Positions 4,474 to 5,748 of a DNA stretch of 5,748 nucleotides are shown piece after piece. Location of the stretch: contig JBNKLQ010000342.1 in assembly GCA_050292445.1 (NCBI GenBank), positions 1-5,748 of the forward strand, given 5' to 3'. The notes beneath the pieces are model-generated. The model had not been told where the DNA came from, ran no database searches, and saw only the letters and a list, made by a program, of their open reading frames with translations. A program made the position numbers and the translations under genes. The DNA comes from Leptofilum sp050292445 (GTDB lineage: Bacteria; Chloroflexota; Anaerolineae; Promineifilales; Promineifilaceae). Within the stretch, counting starts at the first letter, position 1, and the number at the start of each line of letters is the position of its first letter.

Positions 4474-5748
4474 TTACGGCAAAAGGTAGGTGACTTCGAC
4501 GGTGGGTGCTGTACGGACGACATACAGATCGGCAACGGAGTCCCCATTGCTGTCTGTTTCAAAGCCGAGGCGCAGGCTGAGCTGACTTTGGCCCTGGATA
4601 AGGGCGTCTTCTACGTCAAAGGTGACATCGATGTCGCTGGGGGAAGCAATTTCGCAGCTGATGAAGAAGCCAGGCGCGTCGTAAACGGTATTGTCCAACG
4701 GCTGACTGATTTCCACGAAGTCAACTTGCAGACAGCCTAAAGTGTCAAATGGGTCGCCTTCAAGAGTGGGATCAGCAAAGCGGAGGAAGGCGGTGCGGAT
4801 GATGGCGTCAGCGGGTAAATCTGCCAGCGAGAAGGTGATCAGTCCGCGCACGGCCGTTCCATCCACCAAATCGCCTGCCTGGGGCCATTCACCAGGGCCG
4901 ACTGTGACATCACCATCGTTGGTGAGCCAGCCGGATTGGTCTTCATACAGCGGAATTTCCACGGTGGTTTCATCATTGCTAGTGGCCGGGGTGATAGGCG
5001 GACTGAGTGTGGGGGCCGGATCATCTTCTGTTGTAGGGTTGGTTTGGGTAACGGCCGTATTGCCAGATTGATATTGCAACGGATTGCTGTTCGCGGCCAC
5101 TTCTTCTCCGTCTGAAGCCCCGTCCAGATCGGTATCGGCCAGCGTCGGGTCTGTGTTGTACTGCTCAACTTCGGCTCGGTCCAATAGGCCGTCATTGTCA
5201 CTGTCCTGCCGCAAGGGATCGGTCCCGTAAGTGTAGATTTCGTCACCGTCTAACAGGCCATCTCCATCGCTGTCATCGTTGAATGGATCCGTCCCCAGAA
5301 CAGTTTCGCGCTCGCCGCTTAGCCCATCGTTATCGTCGTCGCCTGCCAGTTGGGCTGGGGTGAGGGGTGTTGGGGCAATGGTGCCTTCATCCAGAATTGG
5401 CGTGGTGATTGGGTTTTCAACCGCCTCATCACGATTCCCCCACACAGAATTGAGCACCACAGCGATGAGCAGCAGCACCAGCAGCAGCTGGATGAGCGGC
5501 AGCACCCANNNNNNNNNNGCACTTCTAGATGCCCCAATTTGTTTTGGCGCAAGCCAGTACTGCTGCGAATTTCAACTTCAAAGGGGATCTGGCGCACACG
5601 GCCGAAAAACGGCCGTTTCTTACGGTGGGTAATGCGGTAGGCGGTGGTGCCAGTGCTGCCCGGTTCCAGGGGCAGTGGCTGCTCATCACCAAAAAATTGC
5701 AGCTTTCCCGCCGGATCATGGGCCGTGAGCTGCACCGTGCTGTTGACG
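4474..5748 (-). CDS. Membrane-anchored surface protein with TSP3-like repeats and DNRLRE-like domain; 5' end outside window, interrupted by assembly gap
   Basis: The reading frame enters from the window edge, crosses a 10-N gap and stops with TAA at 4474-4476. Before the gap (5748-5519) it codes for the end of a beta-sandwich (VQLTAHDPAG, then RPFFGRVRQIPFEVEI) that matches the region just before the kinase's membrane span. After the gap come Trp (5506-5508), a span of about 19 hydrophobic residues (LPLIQLLLVLLLIAVVL), four Asp-rich repeats (5340-5101), a Thr/Pro linker, and a C-terminal domain of about 160 residues (RGLITFSLADLPADAIIRTAFLRF, then FDVEDALIQG and PTVEVTYLLP). The latter resembles DNRLRE-type beta-sandwich domains of surface and carbohydrate-active proteins, and has two cysteines that could pair. 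The GTG at 5505 is internal, not a start, because Trp and the matching upstream module precede it. The N-terminal part is unseen and could hold another kinase, FHA or more beta domains. Function probably lies in surface binding. Confidence 0.82.
5101..5340 (-). repeat. Four TSP3-like calcium-binding repeats of the surface protein
   Basis: Copies of the DxDxDGLxDGxE motif are spaced 22 to 23 residues apart: DDDNDGLSGERE, DSDGDGLLDGDE, DSDNDGLLDRAE and DTDLDGASDGEE. They are joined by 'GTDPFND' and 'NTDPTLA' linkers. They are more diverged from each other than the kinase repeats, and no long identical DNA stretch is obvious. Their place directly outside the membrane span is the same as in the kinase. 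Confidence 0.8.
5509..5518. other. Assembly gap (10 N) inside the surface-protein gene
   Basis: Ten undetermined bases. Reading frames on the two sides disagree when ten bases are counted: codons on the left need a true gap of 2 modulo 3, while ten is 1 modulo 3. The run is therefore best read as a placeholder, not a measured length and not a real frameshift. Confidence 0.95.

Larger units (their letters stand above)
363..5616. repeat. Dispersed palindrome ACGGCCGT, nine copies across the window
   Basis: Exact copies start at 363, 2160, 2371, 2590, 3358, 3707, 4850, 5051 and 5609. Several extend to AACGGCCGTT (2159, 2370, 5608), and the one at 5607-5618 extends to a 12-base palindrome. Further partial copies with a GGCCGT core occur, for example at 1394 and 2855. 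An octamer is expected about once in 65 kb of random sequence. Within the kinase gene the copies sit in all three codon phases, so codon usage does not explain them. Confidence 0.7.

Noticed and set aside
5503..5505. GTG at 5505 as the start of a separate 343-residue protein
   Set aside because: The preceding in-frame Trp codon and the matching beta-sandwich module on the other side of the gap show that it is an internal Val codon next to the membrane span.
5509..5522. A true frameshift or pseudogene at the frame change
   Set aside because: The frame change coincides exactly with the N run, and both sides match the paralogous module in the kinase, so gap length is the simpler explanation.

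Overview
The window looks like chromosomal DNA of a Chloroflexota bacterium, probably Anaerolineae or a relative. This is inferred from style, not from a marker gene: moderately GC-rich DNA, a 'LIGKQIDQYRIE' type Ser/Thr kinase, Thr-Pro 'TPTATPT' linkers, and Asp-rich calcium-binding repeats outside a single membrane span. All recognisable genes lie on the minus strand, so transcription runs from high to low coordinates. The 10-N run at 5509-5518 shows that this is a scaffolded draft assembly.

Layout, in the direction of transcription. (1) 5748 down to 4474: the 3' part of a membrane-anchored surface protein, with a beta-sandwich end, one membrane span, four thrombospondin-type-3-like repeats and a C-terminal DNRLRE-like beta domain. 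The assembly gap falls inside it, just before the membrane span, and breaks the frame artificially. (2) 4473-4325: a spacer with a perfect 17-bp inverted repeat and a possible promoter placed so that the next mRNA would be leaderless. (3) 4324-950: a 1124-residue receptor-like Ser/Thr kinase (kinase, FHA, two beta-sandwich domains, membrane span, five TSP3-like repeats, Thr-Pro stalk, two tandem four-cysteine domains, hydrophobic proline-rich tail). (4) 949-748: an intergenic region with an ACAAAG/CTTTGT inverted-repeat cluster and a strong sigma70-type promoter. (5) 747-1: the N-terminal 249 residues of an alanine/serine-glyoxylate type class V aminotransferase, cut by the window edge.

The kinase and the surface protein share the same central module (beta-sandwich, Pro/Trp junction, membrane span, Asp-rich calcium-type repeats) but carry different distal domains. 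They look like diverged neighbours that put different heads on a common stalk, and may act together in sensing or binding at the cell surface. The aminotransferase has its own promoter and appears metabolically unrelated.

The least conventional signals are the tandem four-cysteine ectodomain of a kinase, the beta-sandwich domains on the cytoplasmic side, the possible leaderless kinase start, and nine copies of the palindrome ACGGCCGT spread through all the genes in different reading frames. No mobile element, CRISPR array, tRNA or rRNA was seen.
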